The translations under genes were made by a program, and so were the position numbers. Positions 16,801-24,065 of a DNA stretch of 34,081 nt are shown here, one piece after another (the stretch's first letter is position 1; each line of letters starts with the position of its first letter). Source of the DNA: Thermoplasmata archaeon. Its GTDB lineage: Archaea > Thermoplasmatota > Thermoplasmata > Thermoplasmatales > ARK-15. The stretch lies in contig JAGDXS010000027.1 of assembly GCA_023261755.1 (NCBI GenBank), positions 1-34,081 on the forward strand, in the 5' to 3' direction. The notes below the pieces were generated by a model, which saw nothing but the letters and a program-made list of their open reading frames with translations, did no database searches and was not told the origin of the DNA.

Positions 16801-17273
16801 AGTCTATCCATTGGAGGTTTTGGATGTTCTTTTTGCTTTTTTTCAATATCTATTGGCATCTCTTTTTTCTTTGGTATTTCTCTCTGTGGCTCTGTAAGTA
16901 TTCTAATTTCAATCGCCTTCATTAAAAATATTAAAGAAAAGAATGAAATTGCAGTTAATGCTATTGAGAAGATTATCAAGGATTCTCCTAATATGGAATT
17001 TACCTGGTTTCTAAAATCTATGAATATGAACAAAGCAGCTATTACTATAATTATCCCTGAGAAAAAATTTGTAAAAGTGCTCGAAAATTTATACAATACA
17101 TGGGCGAACATCAAGAATCCAGCTACAATGGCAAGAATTATGGGAGGAAGAAATTCAAAAATATTTAAATTAAATAAATAAATGAAATATAATGAAACTA
17201 CAACAATGCCAATCATTATACCAGATATTAAGCCAAGGGTTGCACTATTTAATCTTTCAAGTTTTGAAAGCAT
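16797..17273 (-). CDS. Four-helix membrane protein of unknown function
   Basis: This 158-residue protein has four strongly hydrophobic segments at about residues 12-34, 41-62, 72-88 and 97-119, followed by a polar tail rich in lysine, glutamate and proline (residues about 122-158). By the positive-inside rule this tail is probably cytoplasmic. No motif of a known transporter or enzyme is seen. The start follows the stop of the winged-helix gene without a gap, and the end overlaps trm56 by four bases (ATGA-type), so it is coupled on both sides. A regulator-membrane protein pair is possible but not demonstrated. Confidence 0.75.
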   Translation of the reverse strand: MLSKLERLNSATLGLISGIMIGIVVVSLYFIYLFNLNIFEFLPPIILAIVAGFLMFAHVLYKFSSTFTNFFSGIIIVIAALFIFIDFRNQVNSILGESLIIFSIALTAISFFSLIFLMKAIEIRILTEPQREIPKKKEMPIDIEKKQKEHPKPPMDRL

Positions 17274-17774
17274 TTAAGATTCAACCTTTTCAATGTTATG
17301 ACCTTTTATGTCAAAAATCGAACTTCTCTTAATTATACCTTTCAAAAATGTTAAAGATACATTCAGTGCAGATTGCACATCTCCTATAAATATAGATTTT
17401 TGATTACCCATGATCTTTAGTATTCTTTCCTCATATTTTTTTATTTCTGTATCATCCATTGTTGCTATATAAATAATGTCTGGTAATTCAATTATAGGTA
17501 CTGTTATGTTTATTTGAACAGTATCGTAATATGCCCTGTACGATTTTGTTCTTTGACCATTATCGTATGTGATCCATTGGCTTTCTACAAGCTTTATTTT
17601 TTCAAGATAAAAAAGTGCTTTTTTACCCTCCTCACCATATTTTTTATATATCTCCTCTTCGGTCATCCATCCCTTGATCAAATCAAGGAAAAGATTTTTT
17701 TTCACCTCACTATCTGATGTATGAAAAATTCCTATCATATCGCTTACATCATTAATACCCTTAATTTTACTCAT
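17274..17774 (-). CDS. ArsR-like winged-helix protein
   Basis: This 166-residue protein appears to have a winged helix at residues about 24-80: LFLDLIKGWMTEEEIYKKYG, then GKKALFYLEKIKLVESQW and a wing around TYDNGQRTKSYRAYY. The second half (about 85-166), starting with VQINITVPIIELPDIIYIA, looks like a separate sensor or dimerisation region. No cysteine metal site is present. It is the first gene of the operon leading to trm56-HD and the Hjc-like gene. The ATG at 17774 lies about 30 bases from a symmetric TATA element shared with the divergent pcc1. I do not recognise a specific family. Confidence 0.7.
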   Translation of the reverse strand: MSKIKGINDVSDMIGIFHTSDSEVKKNLFLDLIKGWMTEEEIYKKYGEEGKKALFYLEKIKLVESQWITYDNGQRTKSYRAYYDTVQINITVPIIELPDIIYIATMDDTEIKKYEERILKIMGNQKSIFIGDVQSALNVSLTFLKGIIKRSSIFDIKGHNIEKVES

Positions 17775-17802
17775 AATAATCTCAAATGGATATGCAAAGG
17801 TT

Positions 17803-17814
17803 AAATATATATTT
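17803..17814. promoter_or_regulatory. Symmetric TATA element between divergent genes
   Basis: The sequence AAATATATATTT is a perfect 12-base palindrome and the only strong TATA element in the 57-base gap between the winged-helix gene (minus, ATG 17774) and pcc1 (plus, ATG 17832). Its centre is about 24 bases from the pcc1 ATG and about 34 from the other start. It could direct TBP in either orientation, so the two leaderless transcripts may share or compete for one element. Confidence 0.5.
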
Positions 17815-17831
17815 TGAGCTTATTATACCGT

Positions 17832-18047
17832 ATGATACATTGTACAATCATGATAGAAAATGATAACGTGGAAAAAATTTTAAAGTCAATCGAACTGGAC
17901 AACGGCATTTATGTTAATGCAAGGATAGAAAATAAAAAGCTAATTTGTGAAATTGAATCCGAAAACATAAACAGTTTTTCAAGAACGATAGATGATCTTC
18001 TTCAGGCAATAGCATTATCAATGAAGATTCTAAATAATGAAGAATAA
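17832..18047 (+). CDS. pcc1: KEOPS complex subunit Pcc1
   Basis: This 71-residue protein matches archaeal Pcc1: an initial strand (MIHCTIMIEND), a helix, ARIENKKLICEIESENINSFSRTIDDLL, and a C-terminal helix. Pcc1 dimerises and bridges two Kae1 subunits in KEOPS, which makes N6-threonylcarbamoyladenosine at position 37 of ANN-decoding tRNAs. The frame is open back to 17814, but ATG 17832 is about 24 bases from the TATA element, implying a leaderless message. It precedes purC, which has a separate TATA-like sequence. Small size leaves some doubt, though pattern and length agree. Confidence 0.8.
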   Translation: MIHCTIMIENDNVEKILKSIELDNGIYVNARIENKKLICEIESENINSFSRTIDDLLQAIALSMKILNNEE

Positions 18048-18079
18048 AATTTTTAAGCACATATTCTTTAAAGTAAAAT

Positions 18080-18964
18080 ATGGAACTAATAAGAAAAGGA
18101 AAAGTTAAGGAAGTGTATGCTTTAAACGACAAAGAATTATTATTCATTTTTACAGATAGCATTTCAGTCTTTGATAAAATAATTCCATCAAAAATTCCTG
18201 ATAAAGGTGCTTCACTTGCTCGAACTTCTGCCCACTGGTTTGAAATTGCTGAAAACATGGGCATTAATACACATTTTATAAAGCTTGAAGAAATGAACAG
18301 GATGAGGGTTAAGAGATTCTCAATTATGAACAAGGGAGACGTGAATAAAAATTCATTCCTTATACCACTTGAATTTATTGCTCGATACTATGTTGCAGGT
18401 TCATTATTTGATAGATTAAAAGAAGGGAAGATAAAAGCTGTAGAGCTTGGAATAAGGAATGTAAAATATGGTGAAAAACTTCCTCAACCATATTTTGAAG
18501 TTACAACAAAGTTCGAAGATCATGATAGGAATATAGATTTCAATGAAGCTATGGAAATTGGCGGTCTTCATAAAAATGAACTTGATGAAATCAAGGAACT
18601 AATATTTAAAATTGATGAAAGACTCAATAAAGATGTTGAATCGAGGGGCCTAATTCATGTAGATGGCAAAAAGGAATGGGCTTTAGATATGAATAGAAAT
18701 CCTGTCCTTGTGGATACATTTGGCACAGCAGACGAGGATAGATTTTGGGATCTAAAGGAATATGAAAAAGGAAATTTCATTGAATTAAGCAAGGAGTTTG
18801 TGAGAAAATATTACAGAGAAATAGGATATTACGACAAACTTTTGGAAGCAAGAGAAAAGGGACTAAAGGAACCTGAAATTCCACCATTACCAGATGATAT
18901 GATTAAAAAAACAAGTGTTCTCTACAAAGAAATGTATGAAAAAATAACAGGAAAAAAATGGTAA
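18080..18964 (+). CDS. purC: Phosphoribosylaminoimidazole-succinocarboxamide synthase
   Basis: The 294-residue enzyme joins aspartate to CAIR using ATP in purine synthesis. GKVKEVYAL at the N terminus is the ATP-binding loop, FDKIIPSKIPDKG, then PLEFIARYYVAGSLFDRLKEG and the LVDTFGTADEDRFW segment are the usual SAICAR synthetase signatures. It is longer than the bacterial form of about 240 residues and ends in a helical extension (PPLPDDMIKKTSVLYKEMYE). A TTTTTAAG TATA-like element lies about 28 bases before the ATG. It ends eight bases from a convergent gene. Confidence 0.96.
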   Translation: MELIRKGKVKEVYALNDKELLFIFTDSISVFDKIIPSKIPDKGASLARTSAHWFEIAENMGINTHFIKLEEMNRMRVKRFSIMNKGDVNKNSFLIPLEFIARYYVAGSLFDRLKEGKIKAVELGIRNVKYGEKLPQPYFEVTTKFEDHDRNIDFNEAMEIGGLHKNELDEIKELIFKIDERLNKDVESRGLIHVDGKKEWALDMNRNPVLVDTFGTADEDRFWDLKEYEKGNFIELSKEFVRKYYREIGYYDKLLEAREKGLKEPEIPPLPDDMIKKTSVLYKEMYEKITGKKW

Positions 18965-18982
18965 AAAATTTTTTATCTTTTT
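18963..18982. terminator. Bidirectional A/T terminator between purC and a convergent gene
   Basis: The palindrome AAAAAATTTTTT (18963-18974) followed by ATCTTTTTC puts T tracts on both strands across the eight-base gap between two converging genes. It can serve both transcripts as an archaeal oligo-T terminator, although it overlaps the last codons of the minus-strand gene. Confidence 0.45.
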
Positions 18983-19869
18983 CTTATAGCTAATGCTATA
19001 CCAGCAATAATGACAACCACTGCAACCACAGCAACTATTATGATTAACATATCAAATGTATTAGGAGCAGATGGTAATATTGTAATTGTATTGTTCGATG
19101 CCGTTGCATATCCAGGTACAGATATTGTGCTCGATGGATCATAAAGTAATTTTAATGTATATGTGCCATTGAACATTCCTGTACCGTTTACGCTTATTGA
19201 AAGAAGCTCATTCAGTGAAGAATTGTAATAGAATGTGGTCGTATTTGTTGAAGAATCATATGTCCTGTTCCATTTGGAAAGAGGAACTTTTAACATAGTG
19301 AAATTAATTGTTGATTTGTTGTTCAATCTATCCATTAAGCCCGTGAACATTCCAATTGAACCTAGATAGCTACCGAAATTATTCACATCATGGCCATTTA
19401 TATCAAAAGATCCCTTTATCTCGAATGATCTCCAAGATAAATTAACTTTTGTTTCACTCTTTGTTTTATTAAATATTCCGCTTAGCCAAAGATCAAGGCT
19501 CAGATTCTTATATATTTTAAGTTCTGTATTATTTGCATTCTCTGTTAGGTTGAATATAACTGTCATATTATCAACGGTAACATTATGATACCTTGATTTT
19601 AGATAGCCTTCTATGAATGCTATAGCATGATCTGAAGGATGATTAAATGTTTCAGAAAAACTAATGTTTTCTGATGAACCGTTGAGCATTTTAGATGCAA
19701 AGCTTCCATTGGGGTAGGTGAATATAAGTTCGCTCTCTGATTCAAGGTTAACATTTGCTAGCTTTTTTTCTGGATATAATGAAATTTTAAGTGTGCTGCC
19801 ATATGTTACTGGAACCATTAATGAAAGTATTACTAAAACAGTTGCTGACAAAACAATTATTTTTTTCAT
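18973..19869 (-). CDS. Membrane-anchored, N-glycosylatable surface protein
   Basis: This 298-residue protein has a Lys-Lys plus hydrophobic signal peptide (residues 1 to about 24, ending near VTYGS), an external domain, and a C-terminal membrane helix (about 273-293, rich in V, I and A) ending in RKR. This is the layout of an archaeal type I surface protein. The external part contains about 18 Asn-x-Ser/Thr sequons (for example NGSF, NISF, NVTV, NLTE, NRTY, NGTY), consistent with heavy N-glycosylation in an acid-exposed cell without a wall. Only the hydrophobic ends lack them. It has its own TATA-like element (19891-19900), so it is probably leaderless. No domain is recognised. Confidence 0.8.
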   Translation of the reverse strand: MKKIIVLSATVLVILSLMVPVTYGSTLKISLYPEKKLANVNLESESELIFTYPNGSFASKMLNGSSENISFSETFNHPSDHAIAFIEGYLKSRYHNVTVDNMTVIFNLTENANNTELKIYKNLSLDLWLSGIFNKTKSETKVNLSWRSFEIKGSFDINGHDVNNFGSYLGSIGMFTGLMDRLNNKSTINFTMLKVPLSKWNRTYDSSTNTTTFYYNSSLNELLSISVNGTGMFNGTYTLKLLYDPSSTISVPGYATASNNTITILPSAPNTFDMLIIIVAVVAVVVIIAGIALAIRKR

Positions 19870-19912
19870 ATTTTATAGAAAAATTCTTCTAAATTTAAAA
19901 CTTTTGGTACAA

Positions 19913-20902
19913 TCATTTTTTGAATATGAGCATTGCATCACCAAAACTGTAAAATCTATATTTATTTTCTACAGCTATTTTGTAAGCGTTCATAATTCTT
20001 TCGTATCCACCAAAAGATGTAACGAGCATTAAGAGTGAAGATTTCGGAATATGAAAATTTGTAATAAGAGCATCTATTCCAGATTTGAATTTGTATCCTT
20101 CCTTAATGAATAAATCTGTTTTAAATGCACCAGAAATTATTTTACCATCTTCTGAACATGATGATTCTAGAGCCCTTACAACGGTGGTACCAACAGCAAA
20201 TAACCTTCCTTCCCTTTTATTTATCGAATTTGCTGTATCTTCTGGAATTTGATAATATTCCTCATGAAGCTTTCCTTCAATTATTTCTTTTTCATCAAGA
20301 GGCTTGAATGTTGAATAGGATATATGCAAAGTTATAAATAAAATTCTTATGCCTTTTTCTTGAATTTTATTTAATAAATTTTCGGTAAAGTGCAAGCCTG
20401 CTGTTGGTGCAGCCACAGATCCCTGTATTTTTGAAAAAATTGTTTGATATCTCTCACCATTTTCCAAATGTTCTTTAATATATGGAGGCAATGGAACTTC
20501 ACCATATTTTTCAATTATTTCATGAACATCAGCATTAAAATCAATTTTGCAAATACCTTCATTTTTTTCTCTCACAACTCCTCTTATATCATTTATAATA
20601 ATTTCAGTTCCAGGCTTAATATTTTTACCCTTAACTAAAATATCAGGATCTTTATCATAGGATAAAAAGAGAAGTTCTACTTTTCCTCCAGTATTTTTAA
20701 TTCCTTTTACCCTAGCTCTTATTACACGTGAATTATTAAAAACTATTGTATCCCCTTTTTCCATGTAGTTCAAAATTTCATAAAAATGTTTGTGCTCAAT
20801 AGTTTCCTTTATTACCATTAACCTAGAACTATCACGAGGTTCTGCAGGTTTTTGAGCTATAAGCTCTTTTGGAAGATTATAATCATATTTTTCTATAAGC
20901 AT
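19913..20902 (-). CDS. queA: QueA-like S-adenosylmethionine:tRNA ribosyltransferase-isomerase
   Basis: This 329-residue protein is clearly of the QueA family. It begins YDYNLPKELIAQKPAEPRDSS, then has DTIVFNNSRVIRARV, GSVAAPTAGLHFT, a FAVGTTVVRALES segment and TNFHIPKSSLLMLVTSFGG. In bacteria QueA transfers the ribosyl part of SAM to preQ1 in tRNA to form epoxyqueuosine. Archaea normally make archaeosine, not queuosine, so the role here is unclear. One motif differs: the bacterial LHVGxGTFxPV reads LHISYSTFKPL here, a region involved in substrate binding. Otherwise the length is close to normal. It sits upstream of the surface-protein gene on the same strand, with a separate promoter between them. 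Confidence 0.9.
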   Translation of the reverse strand: MLIEKYDYNLPKELIAQKPAEPRDSSRLMVIKETIEHKHFYEILNYMEKGDTIVFNNSRVIRARVKGIKNTGGKVELLFLSYDKDPDILVKGKNIKPGTEIIINDIRGVVREKNEGICKIDFNADVHEIIEKYGEVPLPPYIKEHLENGERYQTIFSKIQGSVAAPTAGLHFTENLLNKIQEKGIRILFITLHISYSTFKPLDEKEIIEGKLHEEYYQIPEDTANSINKREGRLFAVGTTVVRALESSCSEDGKIISGAFKTDLFIKEGYKFKSGIDALITNFHIPKSSLLMLVTSFGGYERIMNAYKIAVENKYRFYSFGDAMLIFKK

Positions 20903-21068
20903 ATATGGAATGGAAACATAAAAATTATTTTAATTTTATTGATTATTAAAATTTCTTGGTATGTTTAAGGATCTTAATTTATAAAGAATTAACATTATAT
21001 AAAATTATAAAATTTTTATTTTTTTATTTTAAATTTTCATTTTTAAAGATAAAAAAAATGATGGGAAA

Positions 21069-21078
21069 TTTTTAAATA
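21069..21078 (+). promoter_or_regulatory. Promoter of the 2-oxoacid oxidoreductase operon
   Basis: TTTTTAAATA preceded by the purine-rich GATGGGAAA is a good BRE/TATA pair, 31 bases before the ATG of the first gene. It lies at the right end of a 207-base, very A/T-rich gap after queA. I see no gene or RNA in the rest of that gap, only A/T homopolymer runs. Confidence 0.6.
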
Positions 21079-21109
21079 GATTCCTCTAATTAGGATTTGG
21101 TGCTTATAG

Positions 21110-21664
21110 ATGCTAGAGGTGAGATTTCACGGAAGAGGGGGGCAGGGAGCAGTAATAGCATCAGAAATATTGGCAACTGCGGCCTTCTATGAGGGAAAGT
21201 ATGTATCTTCATTTCCATACTTTGGTGTAGAGAGAAGGGGAGCTCCAGTAACTGCGTTTACTAGAATAGATTCAAAGCCAATAAGAGTGAAGACACAAAT
21301 ATACAACCCAGATCATGTTGTAGTCCTTGATCACTCATTACTTAACCTTGTAAACGTAACAAATGGATTAAAAGATGGAGGCCTCGTATTAATCAATACA
21401 ATAAAAAAACCAGAGGAAATAAAAATTGATGCAAAAATAGTTGCAACAGTAAATGCATCTGAAATTGCATTAAACCACAGTTTGGGATCACACTCAGCTC
21501 CTATAGTAAATACAGCTATACTTGGGGCATATGCCAAGGTAAGTGGCGTTGTTAAACTTGAATCAATAAAAAGGGCAATAGAAGAAAATGTTTCAGGTTT
21601 TATTGAGGAAAATGTTGCATCTGCAGAGGATGCATACAATTTTGTAAGGGTGATTCAAAAATGA
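21110..21664 (+). CDS. porC: 2-oxoacid (pyruvate):ferredoxin oxidoreductase, gamma subunit
   Basis: This 184-residue protein is the gamma chain, with [17 protein letters not shown] at the start, then [18 protein letters not shown] and [18 protein letters not shown]. It contacts CoA and the TPP site in the heterotetramer. It is the first gene of the gamma-delta-alpha-beta set, the separate-subunit layout typical of archaea and regarded as ancestral to the fused bacterial enzyme. The stop overlaps the delta-subunit ATG. Pyruvate is the likely substrate, but 2-ketoisovalerate oxidoreductase has the same architecture and cannot be excluded from sequence. Confidence 0.92.
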   Translation: MLEVRFHGRGGQGAVIASEILATAAFYEGKYVSSFPYFGVERRGAPVTAFTRIDSKPIRVKTQIYNPDHVVVLDHSLLNLVNVTNGLKDGGLVLINTIKKPEEIKIDAKIVATVNASEIALNHSLGSHSAPIVNTAILGAYAKVSGVVKLESIKRAIEENVSGFIEENVASAEDAYNFVRVIQK

Positions 21665-21969
21665 ATGATGATTTTCCTACTCCAATAACTACCGAGCCAA
21701 GCACAAAAAATAAGACAGGTACTTGGAGAACTTTCAGACCTGTAATAAAATATGAAAATTGCATAAGATGCATGATTTGCTGGAAATTCTGTCCTGAACC
21801 AGCAATTATAATTGTTGATTCGAATAAATATGTTGCAAAAAATGATGCAATAAAGAAACTAGATGCACCAGAAATAAATTATGATTTCTGCAAAGGGTGT
21901 GGTATTTGCGCTAATGAATGCCCAACTAAGGCAATTGACATGGTTTTTGAAGAATCTCTGGAGGAATGA
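21661..21969 (+). CDS. porD: 2-oxoacid:ferredoxin oxidoreductase, delta (ferredoxin-like) subunit
   Basis: The 102-residue protein holds two [4Fe-4S] motifs, [16 protein letters not shown] in the middle and [16 protein letters not shown] near the C terminus. It passes electrons from the TPP/beta subunit cluster to ferredoxin. The N-terminal extension with [10 protein letters not shown] is typical of the delta subunit. The ATG overlaps the gamma stop (ATGA) and is preceded by GGTGAT with six-base spacing. Intact cysteine sets argue for full function. Confidence 0.94.
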   Translation: MNDDFPTPITTEPSTKNKTGTWRTFRPVIKYENCIRCMICWKFCPEPAIIIVDSNKYVAKNDAIKKLDAPEINYDFCKGCGICANECPTKAIDMVFEESLEE

Positions 21970-21971
21970 TT

Positions 21972-23156
21972 ATGAAAAAGATGTTAACTGGAAATTATGC
22001 ATCCGCTTATGGCGCAAAGGTTTCCAAGGTAAAGGTAGTTTCTGCATATCCCATTACACCTCAAACAACAATAGTTGAAAAAATTGCTGAGTTTATAGCA
22101 AATGGAGAATTTGATGGAAAATATATTAGAGTAGAGAGTGAACACTCTGCAATGGCATCTTGCATTGCGGCTGAAAATACTGGTGTGAGGACGTTTACAG
22201 CTACATCTTCCCATGGTCTAGCCCTTATGCATGAAATGCTTCATTGGGCCTCAGGGGCAAGGCTTCCTATTGTGATGAGTGTTGTAAATAGGTCTCTAGG
22301 GCCACCATGGTCTATTTGGAGTGACCAGCAGGATACAATATCCCAAAGAGATACGGGATGGATGCAAATTTACACTGAAAATAATCAGGAAGTTTTAGAT
22401 TCCATAATAATGGCCTACAGAATAGCAGAAAATGAAATTGTTATGCTTCCTGCAATGGTAATAGAAGATGCCTTCATACTTTCACATACAATGGAACCTG
22501 TGGACATTCCTGATCAGGCAGATGTTGATGAATTTCTGCCTGATTACAATCCAAAATTTAAGCTAGATGTTTCAGAACCTATGGGTTTCGGTTCACTTAT
22601 AATGCCAGAAGGTCCATTTATGGAATTTAAGTATAAGGGTCACGAATCAATGAACAATGCATTGAAAATTATAGATGAAACAGATATACTATTCAAGAAA
22701 AAATTTGGCAGAAGTTATGGTGGAACGGTAGAAACATATAAACTTGATAATGCAAAATATGCGTTAGTTATGATGGGCAGCACAGCATCCACAGGTAAAG
22801 AGGTAGTGGATAAAATGAGGGATGAAGGCTACGAAGTAGGTCTTCTAAGAATAAGATCCTTTAGACCATTTCCAAAAGATAAATTAAGAAATTATCTATC
22901 AAATATGAAAAGCATAGGAGTTTTTGATAGAAGTTACACATTCGGTTATGGTGGTGCTGTTTTCAGTGAAGTGAGAAATACCATGTATGGCAAGAATATT
23001 CCAATAAAGGGTTACATTGGTGGCCTTGGTGGAAGAGATGTAACTATGAATCTTATTGAAAAAATATTCTTGGATGTGGTAAATATGTCTGAAAAAGGTC
23101 AGGATAAGGATTATGAATGGGTTGGTTTGAATGGGGACAAGAGGTGGTCACAATGA
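21972..23156 (+). CDS. porA: 2-oxoacid:ferredoxin oxidoreductase, alpha subunit
   Basis: The subunit has 394 residues. YPITPQTTIVEKIAEF and ESEHSAMASCIAAENTGVR, followed by TATSSHGLALMHE, are alpha-chain signatures of the domain that binds pyruvate and the TPP pyrimidine. The C-terminal third (RSFRPFPKDKL, GYIGGLGGRDVT) is the usual transketolase-C-like part. An ATG at 21966 overlaps the delta stop, but GGAGGA at 21960-21965 lies six bases before the ATG at 21972, which is preferred. It overlaps the beta gene by four bases. Confidence 0.94.
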   Translation: MKKMLTGNYASAYGAKVSKVKVVSAYPITPQTTIVEKIAEFIANGEFDGKYIRVESEHSAMASCIAAENTGVRTFTATSSHGLALMHEMLHWASGARLPIVMSVVNRSLGPPWSIWSDQQDTISQRDTGWMQIYTENNQEVLDSIIMAYRIAENEIVMLPAMVIEDAFILSHTMEPVDIPDQADVDEFLPDYNPKFKLDVSEPMGFGSLIMPEGPFMEFKYKGHESMNNALKIIDETDILFKKKFGRSYGGTVETYKLDNAKYALVMMGSTASTGKEVVDKMRDEGYEVGLLRIRSFRPFPKDKLRNYLSNMKSIGVFDRSYTFGYGGAVFSEVRNTMYGKNIPIKGYIGGLGGRDVTMNLIEKIFLDVVNMSEKGQDKDYEWVGLNGDKRWSQ

Positions 23157-24064
23157 AGAATTTAACTATACCAGAAGAGGAATTGATGCTTCCTGGACAT
23201 ACAGCCTGCCTAGGATGTGGTGCGACATTGGCAATGAGATATGCATTAAAAGCCTTAGGAAAAAATACCATTGTCACAATTCCTGCCTGCTGCTGGGCAG
23301 TCATACCAGGGGTATACCCTGCAAGAACACTCGAAGTGCCTTTATTATATACAGCTTTTGAAGTAACAGGTGCTGCTATTTCAGGAATCAAGAATGCACT
23401 TGAAGCTACTGGGAATGATGATATAAACGTTTTAGGGTTTGCTGGAGATGGAGGTACAGCTGATATTGGTATTCAATCCTTAAGTGGTGCTGTAGAAAGA
23501 GGTGAGAATGTATTTTATATCATGTATGATAATGAAGCATATATGAACACTGGTGTCCAGAGATCTTCTTCCACTCCGAAGGGTGCATGGACAACAACAA
23601 CGCAGGTGGGTAAAGTAAGAGACTGGAAGAAAGAGAAGAAAAAGAATATGGTTGAAATTATGGTAGCGCATAATATACCATATGCTGCAACAGCATCTAT
23701 AGCATTTCCGGAGGATTTAATAAAAAAATTGGAAAAGGGTAAAAATATCAAGGGACCTAAATTCTATCATATATATGCAACATGCCCAACTGGTTGGAGA
23801 ATATCACCTTCAAAAACAGTTGAGATTGCAAGGCTTGCAGTTGAATCTAAAGTATTTCCATTATATGAAGTGGACCATGGTGTATATAACATAACATATA
23901 TGCCTAAAAAGAATGTATCTGTAAAGGAATACATGCTTCCACAGGGAAGGTTCAGGCACTTAACGGAAGATGAAATAAAGGAAATTCAGAGTGAGGTTGA
24001 CAAGGACTGGAACTTACTTCTTGAAAAAGAGAAATGGACACAATCCTTGAATAAGGTGCAGTGA
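23153..24064 (+). CDS. porB: 2-oxoacid:ferredoxin oxidoreductase, beta subunit
   Basis: The subunit has 303 residues. The TPP-Mg motif runs from GDGGTADIG to DNEAYMNTG, and the cluster cysteines are in HTACLGCGA (Cys19, Cys22), with others at CCWAV and ATCPTGW. It carries out decarboxylation of the 2-oxoacid and feeds electrons to the delta chain. The frame is open upstream to 23117 within porA, but GAGGTG (23141-23146) and the ATGA junction fix the start at 23153. TPP and [4Fe-4S] ligands look complete. Confidence 0.95.
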   Translation: MKNLTIPEEELMLPGHTACLGCGATLAMRYALKALGKNTIVTIPACCWAVIPGVYPARTLEVPLLYTAFEVTGAAISGIKNALEATGNDDINVLGFAGDGGTADIGIQSLSGAVERGENVFYIMYDNEAYMNTGVQRSSSTPKGAWTTTTQVGKVRDWKKEKKKNMVEIMVAHNIPYAATASIAFPEDLIKKLEKGKNIKGPKFYHIYATCPTGWRISPSKTVEIARLAVESKVFPLYEVDHGVYNITYMPKKNVSVKEYMLPQGRFRHLTEDEIKEIQSEVDKDWNLLLEKEKWTQSLNKVQ

Positions 24065-24065
24065 A

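Noticed and set aside
20903-21068. Possible small RNA or short gene between queA and porC
   Set aside because: The sequence is A/T homopolymer-rich with no open frame of useful length, no C/D-box pair and no stable hairpin seen.
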